64,000 bases of DNA from Paenibacillus sp. RC334 (GTDB lineage: Bacteria; Bacillota; Bacilli; Paenibacillales; Paenibacillaceae): positions 3,100,001-3,164,000 of the forward strand of contig NZ_CP125370.1 in NCBI RefSeq assembly GCF_030034735.1, given 5' to 3'. The notes beneath the pieces are model-generated. The model had not been told where the DNA came from. It searched no databases and saw only the letters and a program-made list of their open reading frames with translations. How positions within the stretch are numbered: the first letter of the stretch is position 1; each line of letters opens with the position of its first letter. Position numbers and translations under genes: made by a program. This document shows, in pieces, positions 26,781 to 38,900 of the stretch.

Positions 26781-28262
26781 TTATTTATTACGCCAGTACA
26801 GTTCATTCCATTGCAGCTCCTGACGGAACTGACGGATGTTCGTGTTGTTGTCAATGACGACGGCTTCTATGCCTGTCAGCTCTGCGTAATCCAGCAATTG
26901 CTCAGTGGTTACAGCATAGGACAACACCGTATGATGCGCTCCACCCGCATGAATCCATGCTTCTGCGGACACTTCCAGCGAAGGCTCTGGTTTCCACAAA
27001 ACGCTGGCTACAGGCAGTTTCGGCATTTGGTTTTTATTTTCCACAGCATGGATTTGGTTAATGATCAGACGGTAACGTCCTCCCAGCTCAATGATGGATG
27101 CTACGAGCGCCTTACCCGGTTTGCCTTCAAAAATAAGACGAGCCGGATCGGCTTTGCCGCCAATACCCAACGGTTGAACATCAATACGCGGTTTGTTCAC
27201 AGCAATTGTCGGACATACCTCCAGCATATGAGAACCCAAATTCAGTTCATTGCCCGGCTCCAAATGATATGTGTAATCTTCCATAAAGGAGGTATCCACA
27301 TTATTCGCCATCAGCTTCATCAGGCGCGTCAACGCTGCCGTTTTCCAGTCACCCTCGCCGCCGAATCCGTAACCTTGGGCCATCAAACGCTGCACCGCCA
27401 AACCAGGCAGTTGTTTCAGACCATGCAGGTCTTCAAACGTTGTCGTAAAGGCTCCAAATTCTCCGTCCTGCAAAAACTTTTTCAAGCCCAGCTCAATACG
27501 AGCCTGCTCCAAAATAGAATCACGTACTGCACCCGGTTGCTTGGCTTCTGCGGACAACTCATACAGGTCGTGATACTCCTCGAACAGAGAGTTGATATCC
27601 CCCTCTGACACGCTATTAACGACCTCAACCAGATCACCCACACCATAGCCGTTGATGGACCAGCCCAACTGGGCCTGAGCAGATACTTTGTTGCCGTCGG
27701 TTACAGCTACTTCACGCATATTGTCACCAAAACGGGCTACTTTGAGATTTTGGCTTTCGCTATAAGCAGCAGCCGTGGACATCCAGCCTCCGATGCGTTT
27801 CTGAACGCCTTCTTCCTCCCAATAGCCTACGACGACTTTGCGAGTTACACCCAGACGGGCACCGATAAAGCCAAATTCACGGTCACCATGCGCGGATTGG
27901 TTCAGGTTCATAAAGTCCATATCAATACTATCCCAAGGGATATCACGGTTAAATTGAGTATGCAGGTGCAACAAAGGCTTTGCCAAACGCGTCAAGCCAG
28001 CAATCCACATTTTCGCCGGAGAAAATGTATGCATCCAGGTAATAATCCCTGCACACAGGTCATCTCCGTTCGCATCAATAATGAGACGACGAATCGCGTC
28101 GGAATTTGTCAGAACCGGCTTGAGTACCACTTCAAACGGTAAATGACCACTACGGTTCAATCCCTCTACAATTTGACGAGAATGCTCTTGTACCTGATCG
28201 AGCGTCTCGGGTCCATACAAATGCTGACTTCCTGTAGCAAACCAAAATTTAAACGGTTTCAT
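26781..28262 (-). CDS. araA: L-arabinose isomerase
   Basis: A 493-residue enzyme converting L-arabinose to L-ribulose, the first step of arabinose use. Sequence and length agree with AraA throughout: the N-terminal [12 protein letters not shown], then [12 protein letters not shown], and the metal/active-site residues in [10 protein letters not shown] and H-M-L-E-V-C-P. AGGAGG lies 11 bases before the ATG. There is no araB or araD next to it in the window; it appears to be transcribed alone, with two AraR boxes and a cre site upstream. Confidence 0.97.
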   Translation of the reverse strand: MKPFKFWFATGSQHLYGPETLDQVQEHSRQIVEGLNRSGHLPFEVVLKPVLTNSDAIRRLIIDANGDDLCAGIITWMHTFSPAKMWIAGLTRLAKPLLHLHTQFNRDIPWDSIDMDFMNLNQSAHGDREFGFIGARLGVTRKVVVGYWEEEGVQKRIGGWMSTAAAYSESQNLKVARFGDNMREVAVTDGNKVSAQAQLGWSINGYGVGDLVEVVNSVSEGDINSLFEEYHDLYELSAEAKQPGAVRDSILEQARIELGLKKFLQDGEFGAFTTTFEDLHGLKQLPGLAVQRLMAQGYGFGGEGDWKTAALTRLMKLMANNVDTSFMEDYTYHLEPGNELNLGSHMLEVCPTIAVNKPRIDVQPLGIGGKADPARLIFEGKPGKALVASIIELGGRYRLIINQIHAVENKNQMPKLPVASVLWKPEPSLEVSAEAWIHAGGAHHTVLSYAVTTEQLLDYAELTGIEAVVIDNNTNIRQFRQELQWNELYWRNK

Positions 28263-28326
28263 AATTAAAAATTCCTCCTGTCAGGAAATAAGTATAGTTG
28301 CAGCTGTATTCTTAGATAAACTATTA

Positions 28327-28336
28327 TGTACGTACA
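28327..28336. promoter_or_regulatory. AraR box, proximal
   Basis: The palindrome TGTACGTACA is the core of the Bacillus AraR operator. It is 65 bases upstream of the araA ATG and 51 bases (about five helical turns) from the second box. Confidence 0.75.
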
Positions 28337-28377
28337 ATATAATATTTTTATCAATATTATGATGAAAAATGATTAGT

Positions 28378-28387
28378 TGTACGTACA
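28378..28387. promoter_or_regulatory. AraR box, distal
   Basis: TTGTACGTACAA, an identical core with two extra matching flank bases. The in-phase pair suggests cooperative AraR binding with looping, as reported for Bacillus subtilis ara promoters. Confidence 0.75.
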
Positions 28388-28410
28388 AGTGGGATTGACT
28401 TCATTTTAAT

Positions 28411-28425
28411 ATGGAAGCGCTCTAA
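28411..28425 (+). promoter_or_regulatory. Possible cre (CcpA) site
   Basis: ATGGAAGCGCTCTAA matches the relaxed consensus WTGNAANCGNWNNCA with one mismatch. It lies upstream of the AraR boxes and would add glucose repression. The stretch from here to 28546 shows nothing else. Confidence 0.45.
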
Positions 28426-28546
28426 TTACAAGTGTATTCGGCAAAAAAATATTTTTTATCTGGAAACTGAGCACTTCTCCTAGGTTAATGTCCTAAGCAT
28501 CTTAGTAAACAAGCACGTAAGCCCTAATAGTCATGACATATCAAAC

Positions 28547-28578
28547 AATGCCAAGCCCTATAATTAGGACTTGGCATT
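28547..28578 (-). terminator. Hairpin after the NRPS/MFS operon
   Basis: AATGCCAAG and CTTGGCATT form a 9-bp stem, with 4 more internal pairs after one mismatch. The T run after it on the minus strand is short (GTTTGAT), so termination may be weak. Confidence 0.5.
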
Positions 28579-28643
28579 GTTGTGAGAAAATTCCCACACA
28601 AAGTTGATCATCTATTTTACATGAAAAACAGACATTAAAACTT

Positions 28644-29909
28644 TTAACTTACTTCATTTGTTGCATGAGGATGCCCCAACCCACCTGCCTTCTCTAATGG
28701 AATTTCAAACTGACGAACTGTCTTGATAAAGAACATGATTAGTCCAGACAATACGGTAATCAGGGCGCTGAAAAACAAGACCTCAGGCAGTGAGAATCGC
28801 AAAGCTAACGCGCCGCCAATCAGAGCTCCCAGCGGAAGGGCCGCATTCGAGAGGGTATTCGTAAAGGCGATCACACGTCCTAACAGCGGTAAGGGAGTAA
28901 TAATTTGGATCAAAGACATTTGCAATACATTAATTATACCTGTAAAAGCACCTATTAGGAGAGCCGCCAGTAGTTTCATCCACATCTGGGGCATCACAGA
29001 AAACAGGAAAATGGCAAGTCCTGTAGCTACCCATGCAGCTGCAATGGTAAGACCGTTCCTTTTAAGCACATTTACCAGAAAAGAACCTACAAAAATGCCG
29101 ATGAAATAAGAAATATACAGCAAACTGTAATAGATTGGCGAACCGTAATCGACAGCAATGGAGGGCATAGTAATAATCAGAAAAGCCATTGAAAAGTTGG
29201 CAAGAGCAAAGAATGGCAACATAATTCGCAAAAAGGTGTGGCGTTTTACAAAGGTATATCCTTCTTTCAGTTCTCTCCAATAGTGCCCTAATGTTAGCGA
29301 GCCCTCGCTATGTGTCCCTTCCGTTGAATGAGTGTCGAGCTGTTTGCTGAGTCTAATATATACGACACCTGCAAGGAACAGCATACCGCTGGCCAGTAAA
29401 AAGGTGTTTTGCATACCCATAGCGATAATGAGCGAAGCTCCAGCCAAATAACCAACGATATTAATGATCTGGTCCGACGATGAAATCATAGAGTTCGCCC
29501 TAATAATTAAATCTGGTACACGAACAAGTTGAGGCAGCATTTTACTGTTAGCAGGATAGAACAGCATGGAGAAGCAAGACGCTATAAAAACGATCGCGAG
29601 GATAATTATCAAATTGGTCATCCCGTCTCGAATAAGAAACGGGACAATCGAAATTAGAATCGCCTGCGCAAACAAAGCAATGCTGGCCAAGCGTGCGGGT
29701 GAATAGCGATCTACGAGTGGGCCAACAAAAAAGCTGAAAATAGATGCTGTAGATACCGCCGCATACGTGAAGCTGGTAAATGCCACTGACTGCGTCGATT
29801 GCTGAACAAAATATAACAACACAATGGAATAAATGCTATCCGCTATATTTGCCACCGTACGTGAAGCAAAAAAGCGGACAAACCGATTGTCTTTGAATAA
29901 ATGATTCAC
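28644..29909 (-). CDS. MFS transporter, EntS/MFS_3-like, NRPS-associated
   Basis: A 421-residue, 12-helix major facilitator protein. It starts N-H-L-F-K-D-N-R-F-V-R-F-F-A-S, common in the EntS-like MFS_3 group that exports siderophores and peptides; the cytoplasmic loop P-L-V-D-R-Y-S-P follows helix 2. The start is a GTG at 29909; its GGGAG site overlaps the NRPS stop codon, and only 12 bases separate the genes, so it is cotranslated. It is the likely exporter of the NRPS product, or the self-resistance pump. Confidence 0.82.
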   Translation of the reverse strand: MNHLFKDNRFVRFFASRTVANIADSIYSIVLLYFVQQSTQSVAFTSFTYAAVSTASIFSFFVGPLVDRYSPARLASIALFAQAILISIVPFLIRDGMTNLIIILAIVFIASCFSMLFYPANSKMLPQLVRVPDLIIRANSMISSSDQIINIVGYLAGASLIIAMGMQNTFLLASGMLFLAGVVYIRLSKQLDTHSTEGTHSEGSLTLGHYWRELKEGYTFVKRHTFLRIMLPFFALANFSMAFLIITMPSIAVDYGSPIYYSLLYISYFIGIFVGSFLVNVLKRNGLTIAAAWVATGLAIFLFSVMPQMWMKLLAALLIGAFTGIINVLQMSLIQIITPLPLLGRVIAFTNTLSNAALPLGALIGGALALRFSLPEVLFFSALITVLSGLIMFFIKTVRQFEIPLEKAGGLGHPHATNEVS

Positions 29910-29921
29910 GTTTTCAGCTCC

Positions 29922-32900
29922 CTACTGCCGTATGGCTAGGTCAGAAATAATCTTATCGTTAGCAGCTTGCAATATTCGATAGATATCCTCATGTTTCTCT
30001 TCATATGGTAGGCGCAGGAATATTTGAAGTACTGCTCCAGTATGGGCAGCTTCAAAGAAAATCACTTCTTCTCCGTCAACTAAGGTTGTACTTCTGTTTA
30101 AGGTGCTCAACATCTTCGAGGCCTCTTGCATTTCTCCCAGGTAATTGAACACGATTGGTAATTGTCCAAGTCCCTTTTTTAGCATACTGCTTGCTTGCGG
30201 ATAGATAGGCTCCATTTCTTCATTAAAAATTAAATTAAAGAAGTTTAAATGATGATTTGCAGCAACGCTTAATTGTTTTTTGATCACCGCATGATAAGAT
30301 GGCATTTCTTCCTTATGGAGTAACACGGGAATATGATCAATGTATTCTCCCACGGATTCAAAGTAATTCCGATCCCCATACTGTCTTCCATACTGCGTTA
30401 ACCATAACGGAATTTCTGATTTTTGGAAATAAATACTAAAAAATCGGAATGCCATTTGGAGCGAAATCTCCCATAGGTTTACAGAATCATTCTGCATTGA
30501 AATACTCGGTAGTGTTATATCCCATTGATACGTTGTCATTTGTCCATATTTGAATTCCCGGGTCAGCTTATAAATTTGACTTGTATTCTCAACAAATGAC
30601 TGGAGCTTATATTGCTCAACAATTTGCTGATCACTCATCCCCTGTGGTCCTTGACGGATATGTTTGACATAGTCCATATAATGGAATACCTCTGCTGTAT
30701 GCTCCAGTTGTGGATCCTCATATTCTTCAAGTAACTGACTCTCCAAAATCATGCTACTCGTGCCATCGAAAATAATGTGTGAGCACGGCAGAAGCAATAA
30801 GTGTTCCCGCAAATTCAAGCGAATCAACGCAATTCGGTATTGCAAAGATTTCGTCTGCTCATACGGTTCAAAATAAAGATGCGACATGATAGACGAAAGG
30901 AGCTTGCGCTGGGTTGGTATCGGATATGCCGATAGATCCACCATAGGTAAAGATAAGTTCTCCGGGATTGATCGGACTTCCCAAGCCCAACCCCCATCCG
31001 ATTGAATCAATACGCTACGCAGTAATTCATGCCTGCGCATGAGCTGCTGAACAGCTGTGGACAGACGTTGCTTATCTACATAGTGATTCAGATGAATCAC
31101 CGTGCCAGAAGAAGCAGGATGCTGCAAATGATAATGTTGAGCAGGTGCCGGTGGAAACTGTCCGATCGCCTCTGAGCTTAGCAAACTACCATTCCAAGTT
31201 GCATTCATTTCATCAATTATTGAAATAAATTCCATTGATTGAGAGTGAAGAACGTCTTCCTGTTCATCATCTGTTATTGTAATCATCGTGAGCAGAGCTT
31301 CAATCGACTGGCCTGCATCCTCTCCACCCATAGGCACAATGTAATGCGGATGCAGGTCAGGATGTACATGAGACGGAATGAAAGCAACGATCTTATCAAC
31401 CTGATCTGCTCGAAATGGATGTACTTGTAGAAACAGATAGTCTTGCTCATCAACCGACACAAATTGAAGCAAAGCTTGTACATCAAAAGTGTTGCTAATC
31501 CACTGTTCAGCTTCCGTGATACTGGAAATCCATGATGTGTTATGGTGTGTGTCACAACGTTCAGCTTGCAACAAATCAGACAAACCACGAATAGTTTGAT
31601 GTTGTAATACCTGATGGATTCCTAGATAGATACCTTTTTCCTGTGCTTTAGAGACAAGCAGTATAGCCTTTAGAGATTGACCTCCGAGTTCAAAAAAGTT
31701 ATTGTCAATGCCTACCTTTTCCGCACCAAGCACCGTTTGCCAAAGCTCAACAAGTTGTTGTTCTAATGCATTTCTCGGGGCAACGTATTCTTCATTCCAA
31801 CTACCTGTCCCTTTCGGTAAGGGTAGCGCTTTGCGGTCGATTTTCCCATTTGGGGTCAGGGGCATATACTGCAACTGCATAAGGTATGAAGGAACCATGT
31901 AATTGGGTAAATTTTTCAGCAACGTGTTGCGCAGTTCGCTTACACTTACTTCACGTTCTGCCACATAGTATGCGACCAGTTGGTCTGGCCCCTGTTCATC
32001 CGTACTTGCCAGCACAATGACCTCTTGTACAGACTCCATTTTCAAAATTTGCGCCTCGACCTCGCCCAATTCAATTCGATACCCTCGGATTTTTACCTGA
32101 TGGTCGATCCGGCCCAAATACTCAATGTTGCCATCCGGCATCCATCTTGCCAAGTCACCCGTTCGGTACATCCGTTCATAACTTGCTTCTCCGCTACTAA
32201 ACGGATTTTTCACGAATTTTTCAGCAGTCAACTCCGGACGATCCAGATAACCCCGCGCTAACCCCGGACCGGATACGCACAGTTCACCTGGTACACCCAC
32301 CGGCGCTAGACGACCATGCGCATCCACCATGTACACGCGATGATTCGGTATAGGACGCCCGATTGTAATCAGATCCTCAGCTCGCGGATCTTCAGACACG
32401 GACCATACCGATGTCGCGACCGAGTTTTCTGTTGGACCGTAAGCATTGTAATACGCCACTTTCTCCTTCCACTTAAGCACCAGCTCTATTGAGGCTGCTG
32501 AGCCTGCTGTGACCAAAATGCGTAAGTCTGGCATACGTGCTGGTTCCAGATACACCGTATAGGTAGGTGGGAGTGTGGCCACTGTAATTCGATGTTCCGA
32601 CATGTACTTCTCAAACCACTCATAATTCAAAATCGTCTCTTGTGTCGGTACGTACAATGTCGCTCCACTGAATAGCCCCTGGAAGATTTCCCAGCAGGAT
32701 GCATCAAACGAATAGCTGGCGAATAACAACACATGATCTGATGAGATAATCTGTAGCGTTTGATCAAAATACGTTTTCAGATTGGACAATCCTCGGTGTT
32801 CCAGCATAACTCCTTTCGGCTGTCCCGTGGTTCCCGATGTATAAATAACATACGCGAGGTTATTTGAACCACTTACCGAATCTAGGTTTGAACCATCCTT

Positions 32901-35900
32901 GTGATATATGGATGTTTTCCCATTCAGGACCAGCACCTGACCCTCAAACATCCCTTTTTCCACCAGATGACTTTGCGTCAACAGCAGTTTTGTTCCGGAA
33001 TCTTCCAGCATGTATTGGATTCGCTCCTGCGGATACGTCGGATCAATTGGCACATAAGCCCCACCAGCCTTGAGCACTGCCAATATGCTTACGATCATCT
33101 CAATAGAACGTTCAACAAGTAAACCAATTCGCTGATCTGACTGCACTCCATAAGATCGCAGCGTTCTTGCCAATTGATTGGCGCGCTTATTCAGCTCACG
33201 GTAGGTCAACTGCTCTCCTTCGAAATACAAGGCGATCTGCTCTGGCGTCTGCAACACTTGCGCTTCAAACAAACCGTGAATCGTCTGCTCGTGCGCGTAC
33301 TCTGCTGCCGTATCTCCCCAAATCGCCAGAATTTGTTCGCGCTCCTGCTCCGTCACAATGTCCAACTCGCGCACTCGAATGTCCGGTTTCGCCACCACTT
33401 GCTCCAGCAGCTGTACTAGATGGCCCTGAATTTGTTCTACACTCGTACGGTCAAACACCAATGCATTGTAGCTAAAGCTCATTTGGATCGTTTTTCCTGG
33501 CAACACCGCCAGATTAAAGTCGTCGGTCGTTGACTTGGCTACCTTTGCTGTCCATAGGCTGAGGTCGAATTCTTCACCATCACTCATATGCTCCACTTCT
33601 TCCTCGACCAGAACATCTGCAAAAATCACGCTATGATTGATCCAATCCTGAATGAGCTCAGATAGCCCCTGATTCTCATGGGGTGGATATGTGGCATGCA
33701 CACGTGCATACTTGAGTAACTTTTCGTTTTGCTTCATTAATTCTGTGAACAAACTGTTTTCTCCGCCTTGGATACGCACAGGCATCGTGTTTATAAATGC
33801 CCCCGTCACTGCTTCTGTATTTGCCATATCAGCCGCCTGACCTACTAAATGTACGCTGCCGAACACAACGTCCTCAGTTCCGTTATATCTTTGCAGTAAA
33901 ATCCCCCATGCCGCCTGTAGTAACGTACTGACCGATACCTCTTCCTGCTCGGCGATTCGTCGTATTCCGGCGGTCAGCTCCATACCCAGATCCAGGTTTA
34001 CATACTCCGCCTGATATGTTGTCTGATTCTGCTTTTTAGCCTGCGGTAAATGGGCTTGTTCCTCGTACCCGGCCAGATAGTTGCTCCAGTAGCGTAATGC
34101 TTTTTGGCGTTCTTGATGCTCTTTCAGAACAGGCACCGTTTCTTCCGTTGTGACCCATTCCAGCTCTCCAAGTGATAGATCCGGGTTCACCACAACAGTC
34201 TCCACCAATCGTACAAAGTGGCGCGTCATCTGCTCTACTGTTTCCCGCTGATATAGCGATGTCGCATACTCTAATCCGAACTGAATACCCGCTTCTCCCT
34301 CACTGGCTTCCAGCGTCAAATCAAACTTTGCCGGGGCTTGCTCCATCCCATATGGACGGAAGCTCAGGTCAGCCAGCTTCAACTCGTTTTGCTCCGTGTT
34401 TTGCAACACAAACATCGTATCAAACAGCGGATTGCGGCTCATGTCACGCTTCACCTTCAGCTTGTCCACCAGTTCCTCAAATGGATAGTCTTGATGCTCA
34501 TACGCCTTCAATGCATGTTTCTTCACATTCTCCACATAGCTACGGAATGTTTGCCCTGCGGTTGGGTAATTACGCATAGCCAGCGTCCCAACGAACATTC
34601 CAATGACTGGCTCCAGATCCGCATGCGGTCGGCCGGCTATCGGGCTACCTACAATAATATCCTCCTGCCCGGTGTACTGATGCAGCAATGCTGTATAGGC
34701 TGCCAACAGCACCATGTACAGCGTCGAGCCTGTTTCGGCCGCCAGCTCTTTCAGGCGCTGGCTGACCTTCCCGTCCAATTCGAATTCCACTGTAGCCCCT
34801 GCTGTACTTCGCACCTCTGGACGAGCAAAATCAGTCGCCAGGTTCAAGACGGGTAACTCACCATCAAAGGTGTCTAGCCAATACGCTTCCTGACGTTTTA
34901 TCCACGCTTGCTGCGCTTCATTCTGCTGCCATACAGCATAATCCTTGTATTGAATTCGTAGCGGAGACAGCTCCTCACCGCTGTACAGACGTACAAACTC
35001 GTCGGTCAGCCCCCCTGCTGATACACCGTCCGAAATAATATGATGCATATCCAGCATTAAGAAATGCTGAGCTTCTTGCTTTGTTCCATGTTCCCCAAGG
35101 TCCAATAAAGCCACCCTCAGCAGCGGAGCCGTTTCTAAGTTGAATGAGCGCACAAAAGCTTGAATCCGCTCTTGGACTTTCTGGTTTACAGCCTGCGCGT
35201 GTGCTACATCGCGGGGGTCACCTTCTACCCGTATTTTCGCATATTCTACTTCGAACGACACCCCGTCCTCAATAAGCTGTACAGGCTCGTTCCCTATCAT
35301 TTCAAAGCGGGTACGCAAGGATGCATGTCGTTCAATTAATTGACAAAACACCTCTTCCACACGCTCCACATTAAGCGGTCCACTTACCTGAAGCACAGCC
35401 GGCATATTATAGTTCACATTGTTCGATTCCAATTGTTGGAGCACATACATCCGTTTCTGTGCCGAGGACAGCGGATAGAACGAGCGCTCTTCTGCCAACG
35501 GAATGGACGCGTATGCCAGCTGATCCAAACCGTCCATCACTTCCGCCAACTGCTCAATTGTTGGAGCTTCAAAAATGCTGCGCAGTGGAAGCGACTTATT
35601 CAGTTCTTTATGAATTTTCGAAACCAGCGTCGTCGCTCGCAGAGAATGCCCACCTATTTCAAAGAAGTTATCTTTCACACTGACCTGCGCTAGATCTAAA
35701 ATTTCCTTCCAGATCATCGCTAACTTCGATTCTACCCACGTCCTAGGTGCAATATGTTCTATTCCATCTTGCAATTTGCCCTCTGGTGCTGGCAGTGCCT
35801 TCCGATCAATTTTGCCGTTCGGGGTCAGCGGGATGTGCTCTAGTTGTACAAAGTACGTAGGCACCATGTAGTTTGGAAGCTCTTTAGCCAGCAAGCTACG

Positions 35901-38900
35901 TAATTCACTTGAGCTGACTTCCCGCTCCGCCACATAATAGGCGACCAGTTGGTTTTCTCCCTGCTTGTCCTCATGAGCCAGCACGACGGCCTTTTGCACA
36001 TCTTCCATTTTCAAGATTTGTGATTCAACCTCGCCAAGCTCAATTCTGAACCCGCGAACCTTCACCTGATGATCAATACGTCCAATAAATTCCAGACTAC
36101 CATCTGGATTCCAGCGAGCAAGATCCCCCGTTCTGTACATTCGTGTCCCCGGTGAAAACGGGTTGTTCACAAACTTCTCCGCTGTCAGATCCTCCCGATT
36201 CCAATACCCACGCGCGAGGCCTTCCCCTCCGATACATAATTCGCCAGGAATACCAACCGGCTGCAATCGACCCTGCGTATTAATGATGTATATTTGCGTG
36301 TTAGCGATGGGACGTCCAATATCAATCCGGTTCGCAGTCGTCAATTCTTGCACTGTCGACCAAACCGTCGTTTCCGTCGGACCATACATGTTATAAATAC
36401 GCAGTCCGTTAATAGATTGCAGTCTGTTTAGAAGCTTCGGAGAAATTGCCTCTCCCCCGACTAAAACCTCCTGTACACCTTGTAGCGCATGAGCGCCTTC
36501 ATCATGATCAAGTAGCATTTGCAGCCGGGACGGCGTCATTTGCAGCATATCGATATGATGAGTGGCGATCAACTCCCCAAGCTCCTGTGGGTCTGTCTGA
36601 TGACGACGGTCACCAATTACAACTGTCATCCCACTAAGCAATGGCAGGATTGTTTCCAGCACGAAGATATCAAAGGAAATCGTCGTTAGCGATAAAATTG
36701 TTTTGTCTGCTGCGATGTCAAAGACTCCTTGCATCCCTGTTATAAAGTTCAGAACCGACCGATGCTGAAGCATGACCCCTTTCGGATTACCAGTCGAGCC
36801 TGACGTATAGATTACGTAAGCTAGGTGATCTGGCTGAGCGATTACTTCCAGATTCGTTGTTTCCCCTTGGTACAACTCTTCATCTTCAACAAAATAAGTG
36901 TTAGCACTATAGCTATGTCCTTCAACCAGATCACGGGAAGTTAAAAGTACAGTAGCTCCACTGTCTCCAAGCACATATTCAATTCTAGCTGACGGATATT
37001 CAGGATCAATCGGCACATAAGCACCGCCTGCTTTAAGTACAGCCAGCAGACCGATCATCATCTCTGCCGAGCGCTGTACCATCAAGCCTACCAATTTGTC
37101 GGGTCCCACCCCTTGCGTTCGAAGCACCCGTGCCAGCGAGTTGGCGCGCTCGTTCAGCTCGCGGTAGGTCAACTGCTCTCCTTCGAAATACAAGGCTACC
37201 TTCTCTGGCGTCTGTAGCACTTGCACTTCGAACAAATCGTGAACCGTCTGCTCGCGCGGAAACTCCATTGCCGTATTTCCCCATACCCTCAGGATTTGCT
37301 CGCGTTCCTGGGACGTCACGATATCCAGCTCATTGATCTGAATATTTGGGTTCGTCACCACTTGCTCAAGCAGTTGTACCAAGTGGCCTTGAATTTGCTT
37401 TACACTCGCGCGATCAAACGCCAGTGCATTGTATCCAAAGCTCATTTGGATCGTTTTACCTGATAACACCGCCAGATTAAAGTTGTCGTTCGTTGACTTG
37501 GCTACCTTTGCTGTCCATAGGCTGAGATCGAATTCTTCACCATCACTCATATGCTCCACTTCTTCCTCGACCAGAACATCTGCAAAAATGACGCTATGGT
37601 TGATCCAATCCTGAATGAGCTCAGATAGCCCCTGAATCTCATGGGATGGATACGTGGCATGCAAACGTGCATACTTGAGTAACTTTTCGTTTTGCTTCAT
37701 TAATTCTGCGAACAAACTGTTTTCTCCGCCTTGGATACGCACAGGCATCGTGTTTATGAATGCCCCTGTCACTGCTTCTGTATTTGCCATATCAGCCGCC
37801 TGACCTACTAAATGTACGCTGCCGAACACGACGTCCTCAGTTCCGTTATATCTTTGCAGTAAAATCCCCCATGCCGTCTGTAGTAACGTACTGACCGATA
37901 CCTCTTCCTGCTCGGCGATTCGTCGTATTCCGGCGGTCAGCTCCATACCCAGATCCAGGTTTACATACTCCGCCTGATATGTTGTCTGATTCTGCTTTTT
38001 AGCCTGCGGTAAATGGGCTTGTTCCTCGTACCCGGCCAGATAGTTGCTCCAGTAGCGTAATGCTTTTTGGCGTTCTTGATGCTCTTTCAGAACAGGCACC
38101 GTTTCTTCCGTTGTGACCCATTCCAGCTCTCCAAGTGATAGATCCGGGTTCACCACAACAGTCTCCACCAATCGTACAAAGTGGCGCGTCATCTGCTCTA
38201 CTGTTTCCCGCTGATATAGCGATGTCGCATACTCTAATCCGAACTGAATACCCGCTTCTCCCTCACTGGCTTCCAGCGTCAAATCAAACTTTGCCGGGGC
38301 TTGCTCCATCCCATATGGACGGAAGCTCAGGTCAGCCAGCTTCAACTCGTTTTGCTCCGTGTTTTGCAACACAAACATCGTATCAAACAGCGGATTGCGG
38401 CTCATGTCACGCTTCACCTTCAGCTTGTCCACCAGTTCCTCAAATGGATAGTCTTGATGCTCATACGCCTTCAATGCATGTTTCTTCACATTCTCCACAT
38501 AGCTACGGAATGTTTGCCCTGCGGTTGGGTAATTACGCATAGCCAGCGTCCCAACGAACATTCCAATGACTGGCTCCAGATCCGCATGCGGTCGGCCGGC
38601 TATCGGGCTACCTACAATAATATCCTCCTGCCCGGTGTACTGATGCAGCAATGCTGTATAGGCTGCCAACAGCACCATGTACAGCGTCGAGCCTGTTTCG
38701 GCCGCCAGCTCTTTCAGGCGCTGGCTGACCTTCCCGTCCAATTCGAATTCCACTGTAGCCCCTGCTGTACTTCGCACCTCTGGACGAGCAAAATCAGTCG
38801 CTAGGTTCAAAACGGGTATCTCACCATCAAAGGTGTTCAGCCAATACGCTTCCTGTTGCTTTAACCAGCCCTGCTGCACTCCATTTTGCTGCCATACGGC

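Noticed and set aside
26772..27608. 278-codon plus-strand ORF
   Set aside because: It is the complement of araA, which is conserved over its full length; the peptide has the composition of a shadow frame.
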